A stretch of 64,000 nt of DNA from Clostridium sp. JN-9 (GTDB lineage Bacteria; Bacillota; Clostridia; Clostridiales; Clostridiaceae), in assembly GCF_004103695.1 (NCBI RefSeq), contig NZ_CP035280.1, forward strand, positions 1,178,001 through 1,242,000, given 5' to 3'. This document shows positions 8,221 through 17,056 of the stretch, piece after piece; position 1 is the stretch's first letter; every line of letters starts with the position of its first letter. The position numbers and the translations under genes were made by a program. A model generated the notes under the pieces. That model made no database searches. It worked only from the letters and a program-made list of their open reading frames with translations, and was not told the origin of the DNA.

Positions 8221-8246
8221 TTAGTCTAGACTAAAAATCTTAGTCT
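8221..8246. promoter_or_regulatory. Candidate metal-repressor operator upstream of mntH
   Basis: A perfect 14-bp palindrome TTAGTCTAGACTAA (8221-8234) is followed by a second copy of the half-site TTAGTCT (8240-8246), 35 nt before the mntH start. Perfect palindromes of this sort in front of Nramp genes are commonly bound by MntR/DtxR-type or Fur-type repressors. No identified consensus is matched exactly, so the regulator is an inference. Confidence 0.5.
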
Positions 8247-8280
8247 GCATGAACAATGTATTAAGGAAGGTGGATATTTA

Positions 8281-9564
8281 GTGAATAGCGAAAGAGTCAT
8301 AGAGAAACCCAAAAGTTACAGTAATGTAAGAAATACTTTTGGCATAGTTGGTAAATTGAAAAATTTATCAGCATTTCTGGGGCCTGCATTTGTGGTAAGT
8401 GTTGCATATATTGATCCAGGTAACTTTGCTACTAATATCAGCGGCGGGTCAAAATTTAATTATGATCTTGTTTGGGTTATTTTGTGGAGTAACCTAATGG
8501 CTATATTTCTTCAGATAATGTCAGCAAAACTTGGAATTGCCACGGATAAAAACTTAACTCAAATGTGCAGAGAAGTATTTTCAAAGGGAGCCAACTGGTT
8601 CTTTTATATAGTGGCAACACTTGCGGCAATGGCTACTACAATGGCTGAATTCCTAGGAGGCGTGTTGGGCTTTTATCTGCTGCTTGGTATACCTTTACTG
8701 TATTCAGCAGTACTGACAGCAATAGTAACTTTTTTTATAACCTATCTCCAGAAATATGGGCAGAGAATTGTTGAGATTGTCATTACTTTACTTATTGCAG
8801 TGATTTGCGTAGCCTATACAATAGAGCTTATTTTTGCAAAACCTGACTGGCAGCAGGTTGCTGTTCATACGCTTATACCATCACTTCCAAATGGTGAGGC
8901 TGTGCTCATAGCTGTTGGTATGTTAGGGGCTACTGTAATGCCTCATGTTATATACCTCCATTCACAATTGGTGCAGTCCCGTAATATAGGACTTTCACTG
9001 GAGGAAAAGAAAAAGTATCTGCATATGGAAAAAATAGACGTGTTTGTTGCCATGAACATTGCTTTCATAGTGAATGCAGCTATGGTTGTAGTGTCAGCTT
9101 CTGTATTTTACAGCAGAGGTATGGCTGTGGATTCCATTGAGCAGGCACACAGGTCATTGGAGCCTCTTTTGGGTTCTCTTTCAAGCGGGGCTTTCGGGGC
9201 AGCACTTTTGGCATCAGGGTTTTCCTCATCTACAGTAGGTGCAATGGCAGGAGAGACAATTATGGATGGATTTGTGGATATTAAAATTCCTTTAAATATG
9301 AGAAGAATAATAACAATGCTGCCAGGAGTAATTGTTATTGCGGCAGGTGTAAACCCAATGAAGGCATTATTGATAAGTCAGGTATGTTTAAGTTTTGTGC
9401 TTCCTGTTGCAATAATCTCAATGCTGAAAATCACCTGCAGAAAAGACTTAATGGGGGATTTTGTTAACAAGCCCTTTGTTAAGTTTTTGGGATGGCTCAT
9501 TGCAGTTGTGATTATAGGTATGAATGCAGTTTTGCTGTATTTGACATTTAAAGGTAATATATAA
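8281..9564 (+). CDS. mntH: Nramp-family divalent metal (Mn2+) transporter
   Basis: The 427-residue membrane protein has the Nramp signature metal-site helix 1 DPGNFATNI (about residues 43-51) and the helix 6 segment ATVMPHVIYLHSQLVQ containing the conserved M-P-H. About 11 membrane segments are apparent. The family imports Mn2+ or Fe2+ with protons. The GTG start at 8281 has a strong GGAAGGTGG site 7 nt upstream. It is a single-gene transcript behind a palindromic operator. Mn versus Fe preference is not decided by sequence alone, but the DPGN and MPH residues are the Mn/Fe-type set. Confidence 0.88.
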   Translation: MNSERVIEKPKSYSNVRNTFGIVGKLKNLSAFLGPAFVVSVAYIDPGNFATNISGGSKFNYDLVWVILWSNLMAIFLQIMSAKLGIATDKNLTQMCREVFSKGANWFFYIVATLAAMATTMAEFLGGVLGFYLLLGIPLLYSAVLTAIVTFFITYLQKYGQRIVEIVITLLIAVICVAYTIELIFAKPDWQQVAVHTLIPSLPNGEAVLIAVGMLGATVMPHVIYLHSQLVQSRNIGLSLEEKKKYLHMEKIDVFVAMNIAFIVNAAMVVVSASVFYSRGMAVDSIEQAHRSLEPLLGSLSSGAFGAALLASGFSSSTVGAMAGETIMDGFVDIKIPLNMRRIITMLPGVIVIAAGVNPMKALLISQVCLSFVLPVAIISMLKITCRKDLMGDFVNKPFVKFLGWLIAVVIIGMNAVLLYLTFKGNI

Positions 9565-9660
9565 ATAAAATTATTTTAATAAAATTCTAAGAAATTTCTA
9601 ATGTGATTTTAATGTTAGCCGTATATTATGTAAACATAAAAAGAGAAAGGACAGTTTAAA

Positions 9661-10251
9661 ATGAACATGGAGTTTTTTAGATTAATAAATAATTTAGCAA
9701 ATAAAAATGCAGCCTTAGACAGCATAATGATTTTCTTTTCAAAATATGTGCCATATATATTTATGGCAGTTACAGCTTTAATTTTTATTTTAGGTGTAAT
9801 TAAGAATAATGAAGAATACAGAAAAGCCTCTGTAAATACTTTTGTGCTTACGGTAATTAATTTATTTATAGCCTTCATTGCAGGAAGCATATATTATGTA
9901 GATAGACCTTTTGTTCATAATAAGGTAAATTTGCTTATGCCTCATTCAAAAGACGCATCATTTCCAAGTGATCATGCCACAGGAACTATGAGTATTGCCT
10001 TAGGCCTTGGAAAATACAATAAAATGCTTGGAATACTAATGGCAATACTTTCAATAATTGTAGGCTTTTCAAGGGTATATGTTGGACATCATTATCCTTC
10101 AGATGTAATTGGTGCATATATTATAGTGTTTATCACAAGCTATTTATATAATCTGATATTGAAAGATAAAGTAGAAATTCTTTACTTAAAAATAGAAAAG
10201 TTATTAATTGGTAAATTAAATTTTATGAAAGAAAGTCTATATAGTAAATAA
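9661..10251 (+). CDS. PAP2-family membrane phosphatase (undecaprenyl-PP phosphatase-like)
   Basis: The 196-residue integral membrane protein shows the three PAP2 phosphatase motifs: an RPF motif (YVDRPFVHNK), PSDHATGT, and SRVYVGHHYPSDV with the catalytic His. Size and layout resemble BcrC-type undecaprenyl pyrophosphate phosphatases that recycle the lipid carrier for cell-wall synthesis and can give bacitracin resistance. RBS GAAAGGA precedes the ATG. A terminator stem overlaps its stop codon, so it is the last or only gene of its transcript. Other PAP2 substrates such as lipid phosphates remain possible. Confidence 0.82.
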   Translation: MNMEFFRLINNLANKNAALDSIMIFFSKYVPYIFMAVTALIFILGVIKNNEEYRKASVNTFVLTVINLFIAFIAGSIYYVDRPFVHNKVNLLMPHSKDASFPSDHATGTMSIALGLGKYNKMLGILMAILSIIVGFSRVYVGHHYPSDVIGAYIIVFITSYLYNLILKDKVEILYLKIEKLLIGKLNFMKESLYSK

Positions 10252-10265
10252 TATATAGGCTTTTT
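10232..10265 (+). terminator. Intrinsic terminator overlapping a stop codon
   Basis: A 12-bp stem AAAGTCTATATA / TATATAGGCTTT (one G-U pair) is followed by TT. The left arm lies within the last codons of the PAP2 gene and its stop codon falls in the loop. Confidence 0.7.
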
Positions 10266-10280
10266 CTATTATAAGGAGTA

Positions 10281-11519
10281 TTAATAAGAAGTAAGTTTTT
10301 TCCTTAATAATAATATACTTATGAATAATATGAAAGCAGATATTATCAGACATATATCAGCTGGTAATTTATCAAACAATACACCGAACACTATTTGACC
10401 TAAAGGTACTGCAATCATAAGTCCCATGCTTATTGCTGAATTAATCCTTCCTAATAAATTTAAAGGTATTTCTTTTTGAATCATTGTACTTAAAGCAATG
10501 TTTCCAATTCCAGTTATTAGTTGAATCATAAACCCTATAATCAGTAAACTAATAAATGAAGAAAAATTTCCCCAAATTAATCTTAAGTCAACAAATAAGG
10601 CCATAATAGCTATTAATATAGAATTTATAAAAATGTCAAAGAATAGGATTTTACCAAGTGTTAACTTTTTTGATACTGAGCTGCAAAGAAATGGTGCAAA
10701 CACCATAGAAATTATAAAAAATGATTGTAGAATACCATATTGGTAATCTGTCACTTTTAATATTTGTTTTGAAATATAAGTTATTCCAACAGAAAATATG
10801 GGACTATAAGCGAAGTTAACAAGGGCTCCTAATATAATGATTACAAGTAATATATCTTTATTTTTTATGAATTTCAGTCCTTCCAAGAAGTCATTAAAAA
10901 ATACTTTTAGGCTGATGCTTTCAGGCTTTTGATTAGCAGTTGGTATGTTTAAAAACATTTCGCACACTGCTGACATTATAAAACTAAAGGCATTTATAAT
11001 TAGTATTATGGATAATCCATAAAATCCAAATAGAACCCCAGCAATAAGAGGAGCAATTATATTACCTATATTCATTATTAAAGAATTTATGCCATTTGCA
11101 TCTACTAAATAATCCTTTTCTATAATGGTTGGTATTATTGTGTTCAGGGCTGGATTATAAAATACTGATATTATGGCAAGCATTATTACAAGGATATATA
11201 TAGAGGTTAATGATATGCTGCTATAAGCATAATATATATATACATAAGGCAGCAAAATAAGTCCATTAAGTAAATCTAAATAAATAATCATTTTTTTACG
11301 ATTAAACCAGTCTACTAAAACTCCAGCAAAAGGGCCTAGAACAATTTGCGGGATTATTGTAACTGCCAATACAGATGCAAATTTAGTAGCAGATCCTGTA
11401 ATCTTCAATACATACAAAGATAGTGCAAAGCTTTGCATTTCAGTTCCTACAAGAGATAATAATTTTCCTGTCATTAATAATGAGAAATTTTTCTTTTTTA
11501 AAATATAAAAATTCATCAT
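10281..11519 (-). CDS. MFS-type efflux transporter
   Basis: The 412-residue protein has about 12 hydrophobic segments and the MFS loop 2-3 signature LVDWFNRKKMIIYLDLLNG. The N-terminal sequence (KLLSLVGTEMQSFALSLYVL) is typical of the MFS subgroup that includes macrolide and siderophore exporters. AGGAGAAGT sits just before ATG at 11519. The gene is convergent with the PAP2 gene and has its own promoter with a dyad, suggesting ligand-controlled expression. The substrate cannot be told from sequence. Confidence 0.8.
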   Translation of the reverse strand: MMNFYILKKKNFSLLMTGKLLSLVGTEMQSFALSLYVLKITGSATKFASVLAVTIIPQIVLGPFAGVLVDWFNRKKMIIYLDLLNGLILLPYVYIYYAYSSISLTSIYILVIMLAIISVFYNPALNTIIPTIIEKDYLVDANGINSLIMNIGNIIAPLIAGVLFGFYGLSIILIINAFSFIMSAVCEMFLNIPTANQKPESISLKVFFNDFLEGLKFIKNKDILLVIIILGALVNFAYSPIFSVGITYISKQILKVTDYQYGILQSFFIISMVFAPFLCSSVSKKLTLGKILFFDIFINSILIAIMALFVDLRLIWGNFSSFISLLIIGFMIQLITGIGNIALSTMIQKEIPLNLLGRINSAISMGLMIAVPLGQIVFGVLFDKLPADICLIISAFILFISILLLRKKLTSY

Positions 11520-11563
11520 ACTTCTCCTAATTTATATGTTTATTATTGGTATCTACATTTTTA

Positions 11564-11616
11564 ATTATAACACTTTCCTTTATAAGTGCAACACGATATA
11601 TAATGTTATGTTACAC
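11564..11616 (-). promoter_or_regulatory. Promoter and candidate operator of the MFS gene
   Basis: On the minus strand TTGCAC (complement of 11586-11591), a 16-nt spacer and TATAAT (complement of 11564-11569) precede the gene by about 45 nt. An imperfect dyad GTGCAACA (11586-11593) and TGTTACAC (11609-11616) overlaps the -35 box, a plausible repressor site. Confidence 0.5.
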
Positions 11617-11645
11617 TTAATTGAAAATATTTTATACATTTTTAT

Positions 11646-11682
11646 AAATAAAAGGACCCAAGCCTTTTTATAGACTTGAGCC
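11646..11682 (-). terminator. Terminator after HTH-TPR regulator
   Basis: On the minus strand GGCTCAAGTC pairs with GGCTTGGGTCC (10 bp with one bulge and two G-U pairs) and is followed by TTTTATTT. It lies about 100 nt beyond the regulator stop. The intervening 11683-11783 holds only very short frames. Confidence 0.65.
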
Positions 11683-11783
11683 TAGTTATTGCATACAGAT
11701 AGGGATATTTACTTAAATATAGAGTGCATTTTCATAAAAAATTTATTTTCATGTATAAGATTATGCGTGAAAGCGTAACTTAT

Positions 11784-13055
11784 TTATAAATAAGTTTGTG
11801 ACAATTTTAGACACTGCATTGCATTTTCATTATCGTTTTCATTTAAGAATATTATTGACAGCTTAATATATATGGAGATAAGTTCATTTGTGTTATTTTT
11901 ATCCTTTAATAAACCAGCAATTTTGAAGTAAACTTTTTTTAAGTTTGAAATGTCATTTGTATCTTCATATATATGTGCCAATGTATAATTGCCTTTCAAT
12001 AAGTATTCATAATCCGAATATTTCTCTGCATCTTTTAAGCCTTTCTCGACTGTTTTAATAGCTTCTTCATAATTAGAACTTTTAATAAAAAGCTCTGATT
12101 TTTCAATAAGTGTGTGGCATAAATTTGGTTTATCTGCGGCATTTCCAATCTCTTCAGCTTTTTCAAAATAGTCCAGACTGGTTTTTAGATTATTTTTATC
12201 AATGTAAAGTAAACCTAAATTGTTATATATTGATAATAATATAGGACTTTCTGCTTTTGAAATATCTTTAATTAATGAGTTATAAATACAAATAGCTGTA
12301 TCATATTTTCCAATAGCTTCATAGCAATTTGCTTTTAGAATATTTGCATAGAAGTATAAATTGTTATTTTTATTTGACATAAGCAGGAACTTATCAACAT
12401 TATCTATTGCATTTTGAAACTTCCCGATTTTTTTATAACACAGCGCTATATCATATAATATAAATTGCTGTATCTTTTTATCTTTGTACATTATTGAATA
12501 ATTTTTGCTTAGGTTAAAAAATGTCAAAGCATCCTCATACTGAAAAGCATCTGCTTTGCAAAGTCCTATTCTCCAGTATAGACAAGGAATCATCTCATTG
12601 TTATTGATGTCCATATAGATAGATAAGGCATTATTATAATTAGTAAAGGCTTCATTATAATCTTTCTTATCGAAACAAGAATCTGCCATTTTATTATATA
12701 ATTCAGCTTTAACATTTTGCAGTTTAAATTCAGCTGCTATCTGAAAAATTTCTTTTGAAATATCATTAACGTTTAAAGTTTCAAGCTTTTTTAAGCAATA
12801 TAATTCAGCATCCTCAGCAGGTGATCTCAATAAATACTGGCTGTCAATTTCAAATTTTAGATTCAGTTCTTTAGCTTTTTTATTAAATTTTTCTGCTATT
12901 TTTGCAGCAGTATCCTTAGTTAACGTTCTTTGGCTAGTTTCAATCATGCTGATAAGCCCACGAGTAATATTTTCATCCTGCAGGTCTTGCTGCTTCATTT
13001 TTAAATATTTTCTTGTTTCTCTAACCTTTTGGTTTGGAGTTAAAAACTTCACCAT
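11784..13055 (-). CDS. XRE-type HTH regulator with TPR repeats (RRNPP-like)
   Basis: The protein is about 423 residues. Residues 5-65 form a helix-turn-helix domain (KVRETRKYLKMKQQDLQDEN, TRGLISMIETSQRTLTKDTA). The rest is built of tetratricopeptide repeats with recurring A..YN.A and LG.LY patterns (EAFTNYNNALSIYMD, NLGLLYIDKNNLKTSLDYF). That architecture is the RRNPP family, where short secreted peptides re-enter the cell and bind the TPR domain. Start choice is uncertain: ATG at 13055 follows AGGTG at short spacing and GTG at 13061 is an alternative. No convincing pro-peptide gene is adjacent, so it may be an orphan receptor or sense something else. Confidence 0.78.
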   Translation of the reverse strand: MVKFLTPNQKVRETRKYLKMKQQDLQDENITRGLISMIETSQRTLTKDTAAKIAEKFNKKAKELNLKFEIDSQYLLRSPAEDAELYCLKKLETLNVNDISKEIFQIAAEFKLQNVKAELYNKMADSCFDKKDYNEAFTNYNNALSIYMDINNNEMIPCLYWRIGLCKADAFQYEDALTFFNLSKNYSIMYKDKKIQQFILYDIALCYKKIGKFQNAIDNVDKFLLMSNKNNNLYFYANILKANCYEAIGKYDTAICIYNSLIKDISKAESPILLSIYNNLGLLYIDKNNLKTSLDYFEKAEEIGNAADKPNLCHTLIEKSELFIKSSNYEEAIKTVEKGLKDAEKYSDYEYLLKGNYTLAHIYEDTNDISNLKKVYFKIAGLLKDKNNTNELISIYIKLSIIFLNENDNENAMQCLKLSQTYL

Positions 13056-13251
13056 AATCACCTATCTTTTTTATATTAAATATTAAAACAAGCAATTTTA
13101 TCATGTAACAAGCATTTAAGAAAAGTGTTATATAATAAACTAAATAGATTATTTATATAATGCAATTTTAATAGATATATACATATATTTTAGTATATAG
13201 TATATTACAAAATATGCAACAACATTTCTGAGTTTTTTAATTAATATATAA

Positions 13252-13294
13252 AAACAGCTGTTGTGATAAATTGGTTTTATCACAACAGCTGTTT
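13252..13294. terminator. Strong bidirectional terminator
   Basis: A perfect 19-bp inverted repeat (13252-13270 and 13276-13294, core AACAGCTGTTGTGATAAA) with a 5-nt loop is followed on the minus strand by a T-rich run. It ends the leftward cupin gene and insulates the regulator gene behind it. Confidence 0.85.
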
Positions 13295-13327
13295 AATATT
13301 TTATTGCATATTATGAATGATGTCTTA

Positions 13328-13981
13328 TTACTCCCGTGCCTCTGCCTCTGCATCTGCCTTAGTTTCATGGATTGTACCATGTGGATGCTGAGGAGGAGCA
13401 TATATGGAGTATACCTTAAGCGGGATATTTCCGGTATTTATAACATTGTGCCATGTACCAGAAGGTATCATAATTGCAAATTCATCTGATACATTTGCCT
13501 GAAAATCAAGTCTGTCTTTATTTTTTCCCATTCTTACAAGACCCTGACCATCTTCAACACGTATGAATTGATCAACATTTGGATGGATCTCCAGTCCTAT
13601 GTCATCACCCACATTTATGCTCATTAATGTAACCTGAAGATGTTTCCCTGTCCATAAAGCTGTACGGAAAGTATTGTTTTGCTTAGCAGCCTCATTAATA
13701 TTTACCACATAGGGGTAAGGCCCAAAATCCTGAAGTTCAATTGGAGGCTGTTTTTGTGAGTATGGCATGGCATTAGACATTAAATCATATCTCATTCCAT
13801 CAGTATAAGGCATATACTGATTCATACAGCCTGGGTCATACTGATTATTCATATAGCTTGGGCTATACATTTGCATGTTAGTGAAGTAAGGACATGGATA
13901 AGCATTATACATAGTTTTAGGGCGGTGTTTTGTCATATCCATAAAATATGGACATGGACATGCGTTATAAGCATTATACAT
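13328..13981 (-). CDS. Cupin-domain protein with Tyr/Met/Pro-rich N-terminus
   Basis: The 217-residue protein has two parts. Residues 1-75 are rich in Tyr, Met, Pro, Asn and Cys with a repeated MYNAYxxCPCPYF/MYNAYPCPYF element. Residues 85-205 form a single cupin barrel with motif 1 GLEIHPNVDQFIRVEDGQG and motif 2 IPSGTWHNVINTGN. The metal ligands H, H are visible; the central Glu/Gln position is Q. Such low-complexity Tyr/Cys tails are common in spore coat or crust proteins, so a spore-surface role is a reasonable inference, while an enzymatic role is equally open. It is monocistronic with a strong terminator. Confidence 0.75.
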   Translation of the reverse strand: MYNAYNACPCPYFMDMTKHRPKTMYNAYPCPYFTNMQMYSPSYMNNQYDPGCMNQYMPYTDGMRYDLMSNAMPYSQKQPPIELQDFGPYPYVVNINEAAKQNNTFRTALWTGKHLQVTLMSINVGDDIGLEIHPNVDQFIRVEDGQGLVRMGKNKDRLDFQANVSDEFAIMIPSGTWHNVINTGNIPLKVYSIYAPPQHPHGTIHETKADAEAEARE

Positions 13982-14082
13982 ATTTAACTGCTCATTCCTT
14001 TCAAAGATTTACCATATTATTATATGCACAATACTTAATTATTGTGACACAGTAAAGGAATACTGTGATGCAAAACTCTTAC

Positions 14083-14293
14083 AGTTAAAAGTTATGAGTG
14101 GGAAGTTCATAGTTATTGATGATTTTTCTCCGTTACACTACGTAAAATCTTTAATTTATACAAGTTGGCAATGTTTTGCTTTAGCAAAACAAGCCTAAAA
14201 ATAAATTAGTTTTACGACGTAAGGAGGAAAACTTACCTTAACTTTTAACTCTTAACCTTTAACTCTTAACTCTTAACCTTTAACTTTTAACCG
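14083..14293. repeat. Nested-palindrome repeat, copy A (TTAACYY heptads)
   Basis: The right arm is eight tandem 7-mers of the form TTAACYY (14238-14293). A degenerate complementary arm (GTTAAAAGTTA and following) lies at 14093-14120. Inside are a second pair of complementary arms (about 14121-14158 with 14201-14231) and a central perfect hairpin GTTTTGC-TTTA-GCAAAAC (14173-14190). The element sits in the gene-free stretch between the cupin gene and an IS element. The central hairpin resembles those of the copies at 25.6 and 60.15 kb. Confidence 0.75.
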
Positions 14294-14336
14294 TAAAATT
14301 GCATCGCAATTCTTTATGTGACTTATTTAAAAAAAT

Positions 14337-16247
14337 GGGGCTGTCGCATTAGCATAAAAAAATATGCTAACGCGGCAGCATTTTTTTTGTGTTTTATAGA
14401 AAATTTAATGATATTTTAGTCCCCAATGAGCTTGATAATTAAAAAAAGACGCACTTTAATAAGCCTTTCATATTAAGGCTTTTTTTGATTTGCAGAGTTT
14501 TTAAAATTTTAAAGTTTGATAATTATGCACCTTTTTTAAGTGGAAAAAGATGCGTTTCAGTTCTATCTAACTGAATTTTATTATGTAGCTTATTTATATT
14601 ATGTGCCATTGCTAACAAAATACTTTCTGCCAAAACATTCTTTTTACCTTTGCATAGATATCTACGAAATCCCATATCCTGTTTTATCTCTCCAAAAGAG
14701 CCTTCGGCTTGAATACTTCGATTCATTCTCAACTCGCAACCATCATCACTTATAATTCTTTCAAGATCCTCTTTGCGAAGCATGTTGAATAGTTTTGAAG
14801 TCTCAAGATTTTTAACCCTTTCTTCTAATGGCGTTTTACAGTTATGTCCTCTTATGCATTTACTCTTGTAAACACAGTTACTGCAGTCCTCACAAGTATA
14901 GATTGTTTTTTCACTTATATAGCCAGTCTTACTTTTCCTTTTTACTATTTTATTTACTGTTAGTTTCTTATTATTTTTGCAAGTATAATAATCGCCCAAT
15001 TCAGTATAATCCATGTTTTCTATTCTGCTTATATCATGTTTATATTTTCTTGTTTTTGATATTTCATAATTTGCTGGTTTAATATATGATAGCTGTCCAT
15101 TTTCTTTGATATAAAGATAATTTTCTTCACTCTCGTAACCTGAATCCGCATCAATTTTAAAATACTTAAAGTACAAGGAATTCTCCATGCTTTTTATAAA
15201 TGGAATCAATGTTGTTGTGTCCCCAGGCTTATCGCAAACAGTAACCCATACTATATATTGGGAATCTACTCCATTCTGAACATTGTAACCTGGTTTTAAC
15301 TGACCATTTTTCATAGCATCCTCTTTCATCCTCATAAAGGTTGCATCTTTATCTGTCTTGGAATAGCTATTACGTTTACCGCAGGTATGGATTTTCTGTG
15401 TATATTCTTTTAACTTTCTAAGGTATTCCTCAAGTTTTTCAATAGAACGTTGAATAGGAGTTTTCCTTTTACCACATCCATGTACAAATTCAATATTTTC
15501 TTCCTTTTTCAAGGCGTAAAGCTTTTTGCGTAGCTTTTTTACATGTTTCATTTTTACTTTGTTTTCGTATACAAGCTTTATTCCATACAATTCCTCACAT
15601 TCGGCTACAAAATCAGCTAATTTAGAAAGTAATCTCTCCAGGTTTTTTGAAACTGCTTTTTTCCAGACGAAAGTATACTTGTTAGCACATGCCTCTATCT
15701 TTGTACCATCAATAAATATAGTATCTCCTGATATTTCTCCAATCTCATAAAGAAAATTTGACATTTCAGCCATTATTGTTTCTGAGCACGGGGCAAAATG
15801 AATACTACGAAATCTTGCAAAAGTAGAATGATCTGGTGCTGGTGAACCTTCTAAAAGGTACATGAAATTTACATCTCTTTTGCAGGATAGCTCCATTGCT
15901 CTTGATGAATAATTATGATTCATATAGGAGTAAAGTACAATCTTCAGCATCTGACGTGGCGTAGCCTGATTTTCCCTTATTCGGGAATAAGTCGAATATA
16001 AATCTGTTAAATCCATCTCCTCTACAAATTGACTTAGCAAACGCACTGAATCATTATTGGGAATCATGTACTCAATATTTAATGGAAGTTTTAATTGATA
16101 ATTTCCACGATATAAAGTATAATTTTTGTGTGAATTAATGTATTTTCTCATATGTTAATTTTACTATAAATCTTTCACTCTTTCGAGTGGAAGATTTATT
16201 TTTATGTAAAAAAGCTGCCGCACCAATTATTTTAGTGCAACAGCCCC
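14337..16247 (-). mobile_element. IS1182-type insertion sequence (1911 bp)
   Basis: Terminal inverted repeats begin GGGGCTGTCGCATTAGCATA at 14337 and, read inward on the minus strand from 16247, GGGGCTGTTGCACTAAAATA. The ends share GGGGCTGTYGCA. The left end carries a hairpin (CATTAGCATA / TATGCTAACG) that may block transcripts entering or leaving. One intact transposase gene fills the element. No clear target duplication is visible (left flank AAAAAAT, right flank ATAGATC). The right end lies 11 nt from the stop of the FTR1-type gene, so insertion did not break it. Confidence 0.85.
14523..16151 (-). CDS. IS1182-family transposase
   Basis: The 542-residue protein has an N-terminal DUF772-like domain (RENQATPRQMLKIVLYSYMN, then DRSTFARFR-like sequence PDHSTFARFRS) and a DDE core: IDGTKIEA, KIDADSGYESEEN, and the C-terminal EGSFGEIKQDMGFRRYLCKG. 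A Cys-rich segment (CEDCSNCVYKSKCIRGHNC) lies in between. Length and order are normal for the family and no frameshift is visible, so the element is probably active or recently active. Left and right terminal repeats bracket it. Confidence 0.93.
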   Translation of the reverse strand: MRKYINSHKNYTLYRGNYQLKLPLNIEYMIPNNDSVRLLSQFVEEMDLTDLYSTYSRIRENQATPRQMLKIVLYSYMNHNYSSRAMELSCKRDVNFMYLLEGSPAPDHSTFARFRSIHFAPCSETIMAEMSNFLYEIGEISGDTIFIDGTKIEACANKYTFVWKKAVSKNLERLLSKLADFVAECEELYGIKLVYENKVKMKHVKKLRKKLYALKKEENIEFVHGCGKRKTPIQRSIEKLEEYLRKLKEYTQKIHTCGKRNSYSKTDKDATFMRMKEDAMKNGQLKPGYNVQNGVDSQYIVWVTVCDKPGDTTTLIPFIKSMENSLYFKYFKIDADSGYESEENYLYIKENGQLSYIKPANYEISKTRKYKHDISRIENMDYTELGDYYTCKNNKKLTVNKIVKRKSKTGYISEKTIYTCEDCSNCVYKSKCIRGHNCKTPLEERVKNLETSKLFNMLRKEDLERIISDDGCELRMNRSIQAEGSFGEIKQDMGFRRYLCKGKKNVLAESILLAMAHNINKLHNKIQLDRTETHLFPLKKGA

Positions 16248-16257
16248 ATAGATCATA

Positions 16258-16953
16258 TTACTTTTTAATATATTTCCTTAGTTCACTTTTTATAAATAAA
16301 AAACCTATTGGTATACCATAGATCAGCTGACCAGCTAATTCAATGGAATTTCCTACACTTGGGAATAATTCTAAAAGTGATTCTCCAAATAAGGATGCCC
16401 CAATAAAAATAAGAAACAGATTTAAAAAAGTAAATATAATACTGATGTTTAACTTAGCTGCAGATTTAAATATTAAAAATGCTCCAATTAAAGATATACT
16501 AAAGCCTATAACTCCCCCGGTGATAGTTTGCAGTAAATTTGTGTGCAGAAACGGCAGGAAGAAAATCAGTATCTCAAGGCTTTCTCTGAAGATTGTTACA
16601 AAGGCTAAAGTAAATAAGCCATATGAGGTAAAATTACTTTTCATTGTGTCATCATAGACTTGTACACCTTTTGACTGCTTTTTAATTATTACCAGGCTGT
16701 AAAGAATTAATCCTGACAAAAATAACATTGTTGATCCCATAAAAAGATTGTTTGCATATCCTTTAAGTTTCGCTGTAGTGTTATATGCAGCAATACCTGT
16801 TAGGAGTGTTGCAGCTAATCCAACAGCACCGCCTGTGCAGATATTTCTAAGAAGTTTTTTCTGGTTGATCTTATATAAATATACTGCAAGGGGAACGAGT
16901 ATTAGAAACATCTCAAAAAATTCTCTGCATGTAATTATCATTGACATTATCAT
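16258..16953 (-). CDS. FTR1-family high-affinity iron permease-like protein
   Basis: The 231-residue membrane protein (about 7 hydrophobic segments) carries the two REXXE motifs of the FTR1/EfeU family: REFFE at about 10-14 and RESLE at about 123-127. These Glu residues coordinate Fe3+ during transport. The ATG at 16953 was chosen because AGGAGG lies 7 nt upstream; a frame extending to 16980 lacks a site. No EfeO or EfeB partner gene is next to it, and its 3' flank has been hit by an IS element just beyond the stop. Confidence 0.82.
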   Translation of the reverse strand: MIMSMIITCREFFEMFLILVPLAVYLYKINQKKLLRNICTGGAVGLAATLLTGIAAYNTTAKLKGYANNLFMGSTMLFLSGLILYSLVIIKKQSKGVQVYDDTMKSNFTSYGLFTLAFVTIFRESLEILIFFLPFLHTNLLQTITGGVIGFSISLIGAFLIFKSAAKLNISIIFTFLNLFLIFIGASLFGESLLELFPSVGNSIELAGQLIYGIPIGFLFIKSELRKYIKK

Positions 16954-17056
16954 GCTAGCACCTCCTCTTGCTTTGTACATATTATGATGGACAAGGCTAA
17001 AGGGTGAGAGAAATTTTGGACATGCTATAAATTTTTATTTATTATAAAATTAAATT

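Noticed and set aside
11683-11783. Signalling pro-peptide gene behind the HTH-TPR regulator
   Set aside because: Only frames of 6-8 codons are present (for example MKMHSIFK), with no export signal.
13271-13489. 72-codon plus-strand frame overlapping the cupin gene end and its terminator
   Set aside because: It starts within the 19-bp terminator hairpin and has Cys/Leu-rich nonsense composition.
14238-14293. Tandem TTAACYY repeats as a CRISPR array
   Set aside because: Units are 7 bp with no spacers and there are no cas genes in the window.
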